Shown here: positions 33,878-42,295 of the stretch, in pieces
How positions within the stretch are numbered: position 1 is the stretch's first letter
Layout of the letters: each line of letters begins with the position of its first letter
Assembly: GCF_001613165.1 (NCBI RefSeq)
Contig: NZ_BDBV01000044.1
Span: 1-64,000, forward strand
From: Nocardia mexicana NBRC 108244
GTDB taxonomy: Bacteria; Actinomycetota; Actinomycetes; Mycobacteriales; Mycobacteriaceae
Reading direction: 5' to 3'
Length of the DNA stretch: 64,000 nucleotides
Program-made: the position numbers and the translations under genes
Notes under the pieces: model-generated
The model's input: the letters and a program-made list of their open reading frames with translations, nothing else
The model's database searches: none
What the model was told of the DNA's origin: nothing

Positions 33878-34028
33878 ACCTGTAACTCCCATTCTCGCCA
33901 ACTCCGGCCCACCCTACGTGTTCACCGCAGGGTCGCCCAGTAACGCCGGCAGGCCTGGAGGGGTGTCGGTGTAGGTGCCCCCGCGGCGGCTCGAGCCGGC
34001 CGCCGAAGGGGGCACGTTCGTCGCCGAA
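33878..34028. other. Non-coding stretch
   Basis: Holds the promoter side of the DinB-like gene and the 3' end of the small secreted protein gene. No further gene is supported. Confidence 0.4.
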
Positions 34029-34247
34029 CTACAGATAGGGATTATTCCTCAGCGGTCCGTCGAAGTACCACTGCCCACTGCCCTGTGGGCGCTCGAAACA
34101 AGCCGTCGAATCGGGCGTGGACTGCTGTATTTTGAAGCATGCATGTTCTCCTTCGAATGGCCCTTCCAAGGCGGCTGAGGAAAGTCCTGGGGACCCGAGA
34201 ATTATTCCGCCAGTCATCAATGCAACCGTAAACAGCCGCTTCCGCAT
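34029..34247 (-). CDS. Small secreted protein with two cysteines
   Basis: A 72-residue product not recognised as a known family. A clear Sec signal (MRKRLFTVALMTGGIILGSP, cleavage after SSA) leads to a ~47-residue mature peptide with two Cys (HACFK, TACFE) able to form a disulfide, ending GPLRNNPYL. The RBS GGGAGG sits 5 bp before the ATG. It is lower in GC than its neighbours. It lies just upstream of, and divergent from, the second WXG100 pair, so an envelope or T7SS-related role is possible. Confidence 0.7.
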   Translation of the reverse strand: MRKRLFTVALMTGGIILGSPGLSSAALEGPFEGEHACFKIQQSTPDSTACFERPQGSGQWYFDGPLRNNPYL

Positions 34248-34512
34248 GGTTCCTCCCGTTCATGCTGCCCCCCTTGGGCACGCATCATTCAGAGTACCGG
34301 ATCATGCCCAGATGCCTTGTTGTGCAGCACGTTTCGGAGGTCGGAATGCCGTCGTTATCGGATCCAGGTATTGGCGACGAATACATTCGAGCCTGTAGCC
34401 TGCACATGATTCGAGCGTGTAACACTCGCGCTCGGTTCATGCAACGAATCGCCCCCACGCCGGCGGCCGGAGCGTCTGCATCGGGTGCCCGCGCGGACTA
34501 CTATCGGCTTGC
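34248..34512 (+). other. Promoter region of the toxin module
   Basis: A 265-bp divergent gap between the small secreted protein and the WXG100 gene at 34513. It is AT-richer than average (for example TATTGGCGACGAATACATTC). No gene or clear promoter boxes could be assigned. Confidence 0.35.
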
Positions 34513-34845
34513 ATGAGCGATGACGGGGGATCGGCGGGACCGGTGCAGGGCGTTTCGGTGGTTCCCGAGGAGGTCGCCGAGATCGGGCGATACGTCTACA
34601 ACATCGCCGAGACCATGCGGCAGGCACTCGAGTCCGCCGGTAAAGACGTCGATTCGATGCTGTCCGACGGCTGGACCGGGGATGCGGCGGACGAGTTCTC
34701 GGAGGGTTGGACCGAAACCCGTGATGGGGGAGCGAAACTCATGCAGACACTGACGACCCTCGCCGAAAAGCTGGGCGTCACGGCAGCGAACTATCAGACC
34801 GCCGAAGCCGATGCGGCAGCGTCCGTCGCGCGGTTGAATATGTGA
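34513..34845 (+). CDS. WXG100-family protein of the toxin module (first)
   Basis: A 110-residue helical-hairpin protein with WXG turn SDGWTGDAADEF at ~52 and a C-terminus ASVARLNM like the product of 26834. The N-terminus is ~15 residues longer than usual. It overlaps the next gene (ATGTGATGG). Such pairs are typically co-exported with, or guide, the LXG/WXG-type toxin encoded next to them. Confidence 0.9.
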   Translation: MSDDGGSAGPVQGVSVVPEEVAEIGRYVYNIAETMRQALESAGKDVDSMLSDGWTGDAADEFSEGWTETRDGGAKLMQTLTTLAEKLGVTAANYQTAEADAAASVARLNM

Positions 34846-35141
34846 TGGGCTCCCAGTTCTCGGTCGACCTCGAGCAACTGGACCAGGTCGTCGCCCGCCT
34901 CAACGGCCTGGCCGGTTTCGTGCGCGATCACCTCGACGGGCTCGATGACAAGGTCGCCGGACTGAGCGGTTTCTGGGAAAGCGTTGCGGCGCAGGCGTAT
35001 ACCGAGGCGCATCGCGAGTGGTCGACGGGTGCAAGGGAATTCGCTGACGGAGTCGCCGAGATGAGCGATGCGGCTCGCAAGGCGCACGAACGCTACACCC
35101 GGGCAGTCGATCTGAACCTGAGGATGTGGCGGGGGGAGTGA
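34845..35141 (+). CDS. WXG100-family protein of the toxin module (second)
   Basis: A 98-residue WXG100-like protein with the turn SGFWESVAAQAY (W-E-S, not W-x-G) at ~43, followed by TEAHREWSTGAREFADGVAE. Start ATG 34845 shares its first base with the TGA of the previous gene (TGATG); GTG 34842 is a possible alternative. It is 3 bp from the toxin gene, so all three genes are co-translated. Confidence 0.88.
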   Translation: MGSQFSVDLEQLDQVVARLNGLAGFVRDHLDGLDDKVAGLSGFWESVAAQAYTEAHREWSTGAREFADGVAEMSDAARKAHERYTRAVDLNLRMWRGE

Positions 35142-35144
35142 CCG

Positions 35145-36434
35145 TTGAACATCGACTGGCAGATCTACTACGACGCGGCGAAGAAGTGCCACGATCTGGC
35201 CACCGACCTCCGCAGTGCCGACAAACCGGTGCACGATGCCGTGAAGAACGAGTGCGGCGGGATGGCGGGAGACGCTCCGGGCTGCAGGGAGTGGGGGCAG
35301 ACCTATGATCGGACCGCCCGCGATGCGATGCAGGCGTGCACGAATCTCGCCGATGCGCTGACCAACGTCGGATACCTCCTGTACGCGACCGGTTACAACT
35401 ACGGGATCGCGAACAAGAGCAAACCGCCTCCGCATCGGCCCACGCTCCAGGAGCTGCCGGTTCATCAGGTGTCGATCCCTACTTCGGTGCGCGACAACGG
35501 GATCGGCATCGACCATGGCGGCGGTGTGAAGGAGTTGTTCGACCGGCTGATCGCCGAGATCCTGCAGCAGTTCGGCAAGCTGCCGAACGGTGATGTGAAG
35601 AAGCTCGAGAAGGCCTCGTCGGTGTGGAAGACGTTCGCCGACAACGGAACCGTCACCGGCGCCGCCGGGCGAGTCGCCGAGATCATCGGCCTGTTCGACA
35701 GCATCGAGGACAAGCAGGGCCTACCACACATCCTCGAACGGCTCGATACACTGCGTGGCGGTGCCGAGCAGGTGGCTCTCGCGACGAAGAACGTTGCCGG
35801 TCCGGTTTCCGAGTATCACGCGGGCACCGTGGACGTGCGCGGAAAGATCGAATCGTCGATCACCACCGCCGAGTGGGCCATCGGCCTGACGGTGGTCGCC
35901 GCTGCCGCTACCGCCTGGTTCACGTTCGGCGGGAGCGCGGCCGCCGGTGCCGGTGGTGTCGGGGCGATCGTCACCAACACCATCAACACCATCCGCACGG
36001 TCTACCAGTCCAACAACCTGCTCCGAGTCGTCGGCCTGACCGCGGCCGCCGCGGGCGCCGTCGGCGTGATCAAAGCCTTCGACGCCGTCCCCAGCCTGGA
36101 CAGCGCCATCAAGTCCCTGGAAAGCATCATCGTGATGCGGGTGCTGCTCGACGATGACGGTCGAGACGGCGAACACAGTTCCGACGGTCCGGACGAGGAC
36201 TTCGAAGGCACCGGGTACTCCCGCGATGAGATCGCTGAGTTCGCGCGTGGACATGCTGGGGGCGATAACCCCGCAATGGGTAGACCAACGTTGCCGGAGA
36301 TCGAGGAGACGTTGCAAAAGGGAAAGACATCACCCGGTGCGGGAAACTCTGTACGGTACGATTATAACGGGGTCAGGGTAATCGTAAACCGCGATGTTCC
36401 CTGGAGATCCACCACCTACTACCCGAGCCGGTGA
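35145..36434 (+). CDS. Probable T7SS-exported polymorphic toxin
   Basis: A 429-residue protein starting with TTG (RBS GGGGGGAG 6 bp upstream). The N-terminal ~95 residues (MNIDWQIYYDAAKKCHDLAT, CGGMAGDAPGCREWG, GYLLYATGYNYGIANK) are a helical export region. A hydrophobic Ala/Gly segment (~243-307) may insert into or cross a membrane. The C-terminal ~70 residues (GRPTLPEIEETLQKG, RVIVNRDVPWRSTTYYPSR) resemble small polymorphic-toxin nuclease domains with late His370 and R-S-T-T-x-Y residues; an RNase of the BECR type is my best guess. The 1-bp gap to a likely immunity gene supports a toxin role. Confidence 0.7.
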   Translation: MNIDWQIYYDAAKKCHDLATDLRSADKPVHDAVKNECGGMAGDAPGCREWGQTYDRTARDAMQACTNLADALTNVGYLLYATGYNYGIANKSKPPPHRPTLQELPVHQVSIPTSVRDNGIGIDHGGGVKELFDRLIAEILQQFGKLPNGDVKKLEKASSVWKTFADNGTVTGAAGRVAEIIGLFDSIEDKQGLPHILERLDTLRGGAEQVALATKNVAGPVSEYHAGTVDVRGKIESSITTAEWAIGLTVVAAAATAWFTFGGSAAAGAGGVGAIVTNTINTIRTVYQSNNLLRVVGLTAAAAGAVGVIKAFDAVPSLDSAIKSLESIIVMRVLLDDDGRDGEHSSDGPDEDFEGTGYSRDEIAEFARGHAGGDNPAMGRPTLPEIEETLQKGKTSPGAGNSVRYDYNGVRVIVNRDVPWRSTTYYPSR

Positions 36435-36435
36435 C

Positions 36436-36882
36436 ATGAACGAGAAATATTCCGAAGAGATGCGGTCGAAATTCGATGGTCCGGAACTCGAGGAGTTGGA
36501 CTCATGTCGATACAGAGTGAACGACTACAAATCATTCGGTGTTCTCGATCTGTTGGTCAGTTGGAAGCTGCATACTGAAAAGATCGACTCGGATCGCTTC
36601 AAATCGCCTGGCGACCGTGGTGTCTGGGGAGGCTACGATCTTGTGGCGGCGCTCTCTGTACGCGATTTTCTGGCCGACTGTATCGACCAACTATCCGAAC
36701 CGTTGCGTAACAGGATCATGGATCTCGTAGACGAGTGCGATGAACTATTCCGTTCGATAAGTGTGAGCGATGATCGTCGACTTCTCGACCAGTATGCAGA
36801 TTCGGATTTGTCGACTGCGCCGTGGTGGTGGCACAGGATCCCCGATTCGGGACCGTTGCGGGCCGAACTGGTCGGAGCCTGA
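36436..36882 (+). CDS. Probable immunity protein
   Basis: A 148-residue acidic, soluble protein with no signal peptide and no recognised family (MNEKYSEEMRSKFDGPELEE, PWWWHRIPDSGPLRAELVGA). It lies 1 bp after the toxin stop. The DNA is clearly richer in A/T than neighbouring genes, as often seen for horizontally exchanged toxin-immunity tips. Position, charge and size make it the candidate cytosolic inhibitor of the 35145 product. Confidence 0.65.
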   Translation: MNEKYSEEMRSKFDGPELEELDSCRYRVNDYKSFGVLDLLVSWKLHTEKIDSDRFKSPGDRGVWGGYDLVAALSVRDFLADCIDQLSEPLRNRIMDLVDECDELFRSISVSDDRRLLDQYADSDLSTAPWWWHRIPDSGPLRAELVGA

Positions 36883-36999
36883 AGGGTCCTGTGTTGGCTT
36901 GGTGTCTGCTCCTGGCGATCGTGCAGTGCGCGGGTATCATCGGTGGGACCTGAAGCGCCGGTCGGGTGCCGTGCGCCGCACCGCGCGTAGGTTGGTCTG

Positions 37000-38130
37000 G
37001 TGAAATACGTTCCGCGTGCGGCCCTGTTTCTGGGGATTCCCGCTCTGTTGTTCCTGGTGCCGTGGTGGTTGCTGGTGTACACCACGAGTTCGGGGGCGGT
37101 GTTCTGGGGTGGGACCGGGGTGTTCCTGGTGGGGTACGCGTGTCTGCCTGTGGGGATGGTGCTCGGGCATGGGCGGGCGCAGTCGGATGCGGCCGTGGTG
37201 GTGGGGAATACGCTGCTCGGGGCCGTGTGGGTGTTGTTCAGTTGGTCGGTGATCGGGGCCGTCGTGCGGGCGGGGTTGATCGTCGGGGGTGTGGAGGATC
37301 CGGTCCGGTCGCGCATTGTCGCGGTGGGCGTGCTGGCGGTGTGGGCGGGGCTGGTCGGCTGGGGGATGGTCGAGGCGCGGCGGGTGCCGAGGGTCCGGAC
37401 GGTCGACGTGACGATTCCGGGGCTCGGGCGCGGCCTGGACGGCCTGCGGATGGTGGTGGTCACCGATACGCATTTCGCCGCGTTGAATCGGCTGCGGTGG
37501 TCGGAGCGGGTGGTCGAGGTCGTCAACGAGCAGCGGCCCGATATCGCCTGCCACGCGGGCGATCTCGCGGACGGCCCGGTGGTGCGGCGGCGGCCGCAGG
37601 TGGAGCCGCTGGGCAAGGTCGACGCGGAACTCGGCCGGTTCTACATCACCGGCAACCACGAGTACTACGGTGATGCGCCCGGCTGGATCGAGGTCATGAC
37701 GTCGCTGGGCTGGGAGCCGCTGCACAATCGGCACCGAATCATCGAGCGGGGCGGCGACCGGCTGGTGGTCGCCGGTATCGACGACCCGACCGGCATCGCG
37801 CTGGACGGGCACGGCCCCGATCTACCCGCAGCCCTGTCCGGCGCCGACCCCGCGCTGCCGGTGATACTGCTCGCCCACCAGCCCAAACAGATCGCGGACG
37901 CCGTGAAATTCGGTGTCGCACTCCAGATCTCGGGCCACACCCACGGTGGCCAGATCTGGCCGTTCCACTATTTGGTCCGCCTCGACCAGCCCGTCGTCGC
38001 GGGCCTGAGCCGCCACGGCGACCACACCCAGCTCTACACCAGCCGAGGCACCGGCTTCTGGGGCCCGCCCCTGCGCATCTTCGCCCCCAGCGAGATCACC
38101 GTCCTGGTGCTGCGCACCCCGAACCGCTGA
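37000..38130 (+). CDS. Membrane metallophosphoesterase (YkuE/YaeI-like)
   Basis: A 376-residue protein with four N-terminal membrane helices (to ~125) followed by a calcineurin-like phosphoesterase domain. Metal-binding motifs in order are TDTHF, GDLADG, GNHEYYG, LAHQP and SGHTHGGQ. Related enzymes act on lipid or lipid-linked phosphates; the substrate here is unknown. GTG start at 37000. It ends 4 bp from the convergent T7SS-associated gene. Confidence 0.9.
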   Translation: MKYVPRAALFLGIPALLFLVPWWLLVYTTSSGAVFWGGTGVFLVGYACLPVGMVLGHGRAQSDAAVVVGNTLLGAVWVLFSWSVIGAVVRAGLIVGGVEDPVRSRIVAVGVLAVWAGLVGWGMVEARRVPRVRTVDVTIPGLGRGLDGLRMVVVTDTHFAALNRLRWSERVVEVVNEQRPDIACHAGDLADGPVVRRRPQVEPLGKVDAELGRFYITGNHEYYGDAPGWIEVMTSLGWEPLHNRHRIIERGGDRLVVAGIDDPTGIALDGHGPDLPAALSGADPALPVILLAHQPKQIADAVKFGVALQISGHTHGGQIWPFHYLVRLDQPVVAGLSRHGDHTQLYTSRGTGFWGPPLRIFAPSEITVLVLRTPNR

Positions 38131-38134
38131 TCTC

Positions 38135-39550
38135 CTACCGCGTGATCCGCATATCGCGGACCAGTTGTTCGCAGGGAGTGGCTATGGGTTGCCAGCTGTC
38201 CGAAGGGTATTGGCAGCCGACGCTGACCTGGAGGCCGGAGTCCACGATGACCTGCCAGCGGACCGTGGTGCCGTCGGGCGGGAATTCCTCGTAGGACAGG
38301 CCGGGGCGGCCGCCGAAGGCGGGGTCGCGGCGCAGGTCGGTCACCGTTCCCGCGGGGCGGCGCTGGATCTGGGCCTCCAGGGTGCGGGCGACCTCGTCGA
38401 CGCTCGAACCGGGAGCGAGATCCTTCTGGGTGAGCGTGATCCGTTGGCGCGCACCGCTGTCCGGGCTCAGGTCGACGCGGTTGTCGTTCTGGGAGGCGAT
38501 GCGCCAGCCGGCGGGGATCGGGGTCTGGACGCGACCGAACGTCTGCGGCGTCGGACGCGCGGTGGGCGGCGCCGCCTGCTGCGTGGCGGGTGGTGCGGCC
38601 GTCGTGCCGCCGGAGGATCGCGTCAGCAGCACCGCCACCCCCACCGCCACGACGAGGGCGACCACCGCTGCCGCCGCGCCGACGGTGACGAGGGTGCGCC
38701 GCGATCGGGGCGGCTGGGCGGCGACGGCGTGTTCGCGCAGCGGCGCATCCCATTCGACGGGTGGCGGCGCGGCGGGCCCGTAGCGGCTCGGCTGCGCGGG
38801 GTGCCCGAGCGGCTGCGATCCGCGGATGAGTTCGGTGCCCGCGACGGGGCGCACGTCGACCGGAAATCCACACTGCCCGGCGATCGCCGTGCGCAACGCC
38901 TCCAGCAGTGCGGGATCCGAGATCCCCACGGCCAGAAGGTAAGTCGGTGTCTGGCCCGCGAGCAGGCGGGCGACCACGGCGCCGACGGCGTCCAAGCCGG
39001 GCCCGTCCTGCGCGTCGGCGAGGCCGACGGTCGGCTCGTGCTCGCACGCGTCGATCCAGGTGTTCGACCCGGAGCGGCCGACCAGGGTCACGGTGGTGGA
39101 CAGCGGGTTCAGCTCCAGCACCGCGATCCGCTGATGCTGTGCGGTACTCGCGCCGAGCGATACCGCGCGCAATGCCAGCGGCTCGACCGTCACGTCGGCG
39201 ACCAGGCGGGACGCCGCCGCCTCCACCGCCGCGCGCCGCCGCCTGCCCCAGTCGGAGGGCGCCAGGACGGTGAGCCGCTCGCACGGGCCGGTCAGTCGCA
39301 GATTGGTCAGCACCGCCCCGAACAACACCGCGAAGGCGTCGGCCAGGGTCGGCAGGGCCGGGAAGGCGATCCGGTCGGCATCCGCCAGCCGTACCACCGA
39401 CACCGCCGGATACTGCGGCCGCAACGCCTCTCCCACAACGAAACTCGTGCCGTCGCTGGCGGGTACGATCGACGGCGGGCCGTCCCAGTGCGTGGCCTCG
39501 CTGCGCGCCCACAGCCGGGTGTCGGTCAGAACCAGTTCGACAGTGGACAT
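38135..39550 (-). CDS. Type VII secretion-associated membrane protein (Rv3446c-like, TIGR03931)
   Basis: A 471-residue protein. The N-terminal ~245 residues form an actin/hexokinase-like alternating fold (SVVRLADADRIAFPALPTLA, RLTVLAPSDWGRRRR), then a Pro-rich linker, one membrane helix (~286-310) and an extracytoplasmic C-terminal domain (TPIPAGWRIASQNDNRVDLS). This is the layout of Rv3446c, the ESX-4-linked protein that names TIGR03931. It supports the ESX-4 assignment although it lies 9 kb beyond the kinase. ATG 39550 overlaps the stop of a 13-residue leader ORF (TGATG). Confidence 0.85.
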   Translation of the reverse strand: MSTVELVLTDTRLWARSEATHWDGPPSIVPASDGTSFVVGEALRPQYPAVSVVRLADADRIAFPALPTLADAFAVLFGAVLTNLRLTGPCERLTVLAPSDWGRRRRAAVEAAASRLVADVTVEPLALRAVSLGASTAQHQRIAVLELNPLSTTVTLVGRSGSNTWIDACEHEPTVGLADAQDGPGLDAVGAVVARLLAGQTPTYLLAVGISDPALLEALRTAIAGQCGFPVDVRPVAGTELIRGSQPLGHPAQPSRYGPAAPPPVEWDAPLREHAVAAQPPRSRRTLVTVGAAAAVVALVVAVGVAVLLTRSSGGTTAAPPATQQAAPPTARPTPQTFGRVQTPIPAGWRIASQNDNRVDLSPDSGARQRITLTQKDLAPGSSVDEVARTLEAQIQRRPAGTVTDLRRDPAFGGRPGLSYEEFPPDGTTVRWQVIVDSGLQVSVGCQYPSDSWQPIATPCEQLVRDMRITR

Positions 39551-39591
39551 CAGGCCGCGACCGCCCGGTCCTCGTGCGCCGTGATCTTCAC
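39550..39591 (-). CDS. 13-residue leader ORF coupled to the Rv3446c-like gene
   Basis: GTG 39591 starts VKITAHEDRAVAA, ending in TGA that shares its A with the downstream ATG. The GGAAGGGGAGGGC RBS in front of it is the same as that of lipoprotein paralogue 3. It may drive translation of the main gene by coupling, or be the remnant of a lipoprotein start after duplication. Confidence 0.45.
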   Translation of the reverse strand: MKITAHEDRAVAA

Positions 39592-39630
39592 GCCCTCCCC
39601 TTCCGTGTAGGTCTCGCGGAATCCTACTGC
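39589..39630 (-). promoter_or_regulatory. Promoter/leader shared with 32897-32940
   Basis: Minus strand: CAGTAGGATTCCGCGAGACC, then TACACGGAAGGGGAGGGCG. TAGGAT (39626-39621) is the likely -10 box. The match to the lipoprotein operon leader runs about 45 nt through the RBS and GTGAAG. Confidence 0.55.
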
Positions 39631-39651
39631 AGGCACACTGCGCAATCCCGG

Positions 39652-40836
39652 TCAGTAGTTGTTCGCCAGCAGGGCGTACGCGGCGGCCGTCCGGTACTTG
39701 ACGTCCTGCAGATCGCTGCCGACGACCACCTGGACATAGCGGTGATACGGGACGTAACAGCGGTAGCGGCCCTCGCGCTGCGGATCGCCTCTGCCGTTGA
39801 GCTGCATACACTTTGCGCCCGGAATACTCGTCGGCGCGGCCAGCGGATCGTACTGCGGTCCCGTGGCGGCGAGCAGTCCGGTGATCAGCCGCAGGCCCGC
39901 ATCGTCGTCGCGCACCCGCAGCACCGAACTGGTCTCGGCGATGGCCACGGCGTCCAGTCCGGTGTCGTCGACCAGGCGCTGGCGGGTCGCCTCGTCGGAG
40001 GCGATGTGGACGAACGCGGGCCCGCCGAACACCCCGAACCGCTCGGCATCCGGCCGTTGCTGCCGGTCGCGCACGACCGCCCGGGCCAGCATCCGGTCCG
40101 GGTCGACAGGCAGTTCGTCGAGCCGATCCCGCGGGGTGGCGCGGAACCCGTCCAGCGCCGCCACCTGCGTGTCGAGGGTCTTCTGCACCCAGGCGAGCAG
40201 GTCCGGCTCCTCGGGGCGGGGACGCTCGATGAACAGCGAGATCACGAACTCCCGGTGTGCCAGGAAGGCGCCGATGGTGGCCACGCCGGGCCGGTAGTGG
40301 ATGAAGGCGTCCGGATACGCCGGCAGCGTGAGCTTGCGATTCAGGTCGGGTGCGACACCGAAGTCGGCGTCCTCCAGTTCGCGGGCGGCCAGCGCGGCCG
40401 CCTGCGCATCCGGGAACCGCATGACCAGGTCGGTGACGGCGGTGGCCTCCGGACCCCTGGGCCTGTCCGATCCGCCCGCCACGTAACCGACCACCATCTC
40501 GCGGCGGTCGAGCACCCGCTTGGACACCGCCGCGAGCAGGCGCTCGGTGGCCTCCGCGGTGTTCGCGACCACCCGCCCGCCCTGGCCGACCGTCAGCGAC
40601 GGATCGATGCGGACGGCGGGCACCACGACCTGCGACATCCGCATGCCCTCCAGCAGCGAGCCCTTGCCGTCCGAATCCCAGGCGTAGTGGTGCCGGTTCA
40701 CCTCGTACGGGCCGACTTCCAATGTCCGGACGTCGATTTCGCCGGGCACGGGGCTGCCGGCCACTCCGCATCCGGTCAGCAGTCCCGCCAGCGCGATTGC
40801 CCCGGCGACGAGCGACGCACGTGTGCTGCGGCCCAT
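39652..40836 (-). CDS. DUF7373-like lipoprotein, paralogue 4
   Basis: A 394-residue lipoprotein with signal MGRSTRASLVAGAIALAGLL and lipobox (LTGC). Signatures: LEVGPYEVNRHHYAWD, TPRDRLDELPVDPDRMLAR, TGLDAVAIAETSSVLRVRDD and a late Cys pair (AKCMQ, YRCYVPYHRYVQVV). GC content is higher than that of the three paralogues at 29218-32899, so it is probably the older resident copy. RBS GGAGGAACGGGGG is a little far from the ATG. Confidence 0.85.
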   Translation of the reverse strand: MGRSTRASLVAGAIALAGLLTGCGVAGSPVPGEIDVRTLEVGPYEVNRHHYAWDSDGKGSLLEGMRMSQVVVPAVRIDPSLTVGQGGRVVANTAEATERLLAAVSKRVLDRREMVVGYVAGGSDRPRGPEATAVTDLVMRFPDAQAAALAARELEDADFGVAPDLNRKLTLPAYPDAFIHYRPGVATIGAFLAHREFVISLFIERPRPEEPDLLAWVQKTLDTQVAALDGFRATPRDRLDELPVDPDRMLARAVVRDRQQRPDAERFGVFGGPAFVHIASDEATRQRLVDDTGLDAVAIAETSSVLRVRDDDAGLRLITGLLAATGPQYDPLAAPTSIPGAKCMQLNGRGDPQREGRYRCYVPYHRYVQVVVGSDLQDVKYRTAAAYALLANNY

Positions 40837-40978
40837 GGATCAGCCCCCGTTCCTCCCGACACGTCGTCTCAAATTACCGGAACGAAGGCCGGGCCGGGGC
40901 CCCGTGCGAACCGTTTGCCTTTAACCTTGTGCATGTGGTGACGACCGCGCAGACCTACCCCGGAGGCCGATTCCGTTG

Positions 40979-42274
40979 ATGGATCGGCAGGTCGAGGTTG
41001 TCGCCGGCAACCATGTGGTGGTCCGGGTGGCGGGCGCGGTGGTGCTGGTCGCGCACCCCGGCCGCGGCCGCGTGACTCCCGATTCCCCGGCCATGCTGGC
41101 GGCCGAGGCGCTGGCGCAGCTGGTGTCGGACGCGGCCGAGCAGGCGCCGGCCGGGCCGGGACGGCTGGTGGCCCGGGAGGTGACGCGCTGGCTGATGCGC
41201 GACGCCGAGCAGATCAGCCCGGACCGGCCGATCGATCTGGGGATTTTGTCACAGGCCGAGACCGGTGGGGTGGCGATCTTCCTGCACGGCGGCGTGACCG
41301 CGGTGCTGGACGGCGAGCACGGGCCGGAGCGGTACCGCGGCGTGGACGCGGCATTCACCGTCGACCGCGTGGCCGAGCAGCCCGCCCGGGCCGTGGCGCT
41401 GTTCATCGACGACGACCTCGGGCGCATCCCGGAGCTGCCGGAGCGGGGTATCGGATCGCTCGTCGAGGGCGTGGCGGCGGCCGCGGGCGCGATCGTGTGG
41501 TTCGAGGGGGAACGGACGCGGACGCGAAATCGGGAGCGGGCCAACGGCGGCGCGCATCGGAAGTCCGAGGCCCCGGTGCCTCCGACGCGAGCGGATATCG
41601 ATCTGCAACCCGGCGAGGATCGCCGCTTGGCCGAGACGCAGCTGGGCGGGACATCCGGCGAGCCGCAGCAGCGCGGAGGGCCCGCCCCCGGAACGGATCC
41701 CGGTGTGCCGAGTTCGGCCCGCGGCACCAATCCGGCGCCGGAACCGGACCCGGAACTGGAACGCCGTATGGAGGCGACCGCGCGCGCCACCTCGCTCACG
41801 GTCAAGGTGGTCGGATTCAAGTGTGCGCGAGCGCATCCCAGCGATCCGCGCTCGGCGTTCTGCACCGTGTGCGGGATGCCCGTGGACCAGACCCAGCAGC
41901 CGACGGAGGTGGTGCGACCCCCGCTGGGCACGCTGGTGCTCGACGACGGCATGACCTACCTGCTGGCGGCGGACGCGGTGATCGGCCGCGATCCGGAGAA
42001 CTCCGAGGCGGCCCGGCGCGGCCTGGTGCCGCTGAAGATCGAGGACACCTCCGGGGGCATGTCCCGCGCGCACGCCGAGATCCACCTGATGAACTGGGAT
42101 GTCACCGTCGTCGACCGCGGTTCCACCAACGGCACGCACGCGCGCCCGCCCGGCTACCGGGACTGGATCCGCCTGCAACCGCACCAGCCCATGCCCCTGG
42201 TCCACGGCGCCGAGATCATGCTCGGCAACCGGGTGCTGCGCCTGGAACCCGCGGCCCCACCGCCTTTCGGCTGA
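40979..42274 (+). CDS. FHA-domain protein with zinc-ribbon-like motif
   Basis: A 431-residue soluble protein. The N-terminal ~175 residues have no clear family but look PP2C-like or regulatory (LHGGVTAVLDGEHGPERYRG). A disordered region (~180-265) leads to a zinc-ribbon-like cluster (KCARAH, FCTVCGMP) and a C-terminal FHA domain with GRDPE (336), MSRAHAEIHL (H365) and DRGSTNGT (N384), the phosphothreonine-binding residues. A partner of the nearby kinase is plausible. ATG 40979 chosen; TTG 40976 has the better spaced GGAGG. Confidence 0.88.
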   Translation: MDRQVEVVAGNHVVVRVAGAVVLVAHPGRGRVTPDSPAMLAAEALAQLVSDAAEQAPAGPGRLVAREVTRWLMRDAEQISPDRPIDLGILSQAETGGVAIFLHGGVTAVLDGEHGPERYRGVDAAFTVDRVAEQPARAVALFIDDDLGRIPELPERGIGSLVEGVAAAAGAIVWFEGERTRTRNRERANGGAHRKSEAPVPPTRADIDLQPGEDRRLAETQLGGTSGEPQQRGGPAPGTDPGVPSSARGTNPAPEPDPELERRMEATARATSLTVKVVGFKCARAHPSDPRSAFCTVCGMPVDQTQQPTEVVRPPLGTLVLDDGMTYLLAADAVIGRDPENSEAARRGLVPLKIEDTSGGMSRAHAEIHLMNWDVTVVDRGSTNGTHARPPGYRDWIRLQPHQPMPLVHGAEIMLGNRVLRLEPAAPPPFG

Positions 42275-42295
42275 GTTCCAGGACACGGGAGAGTG

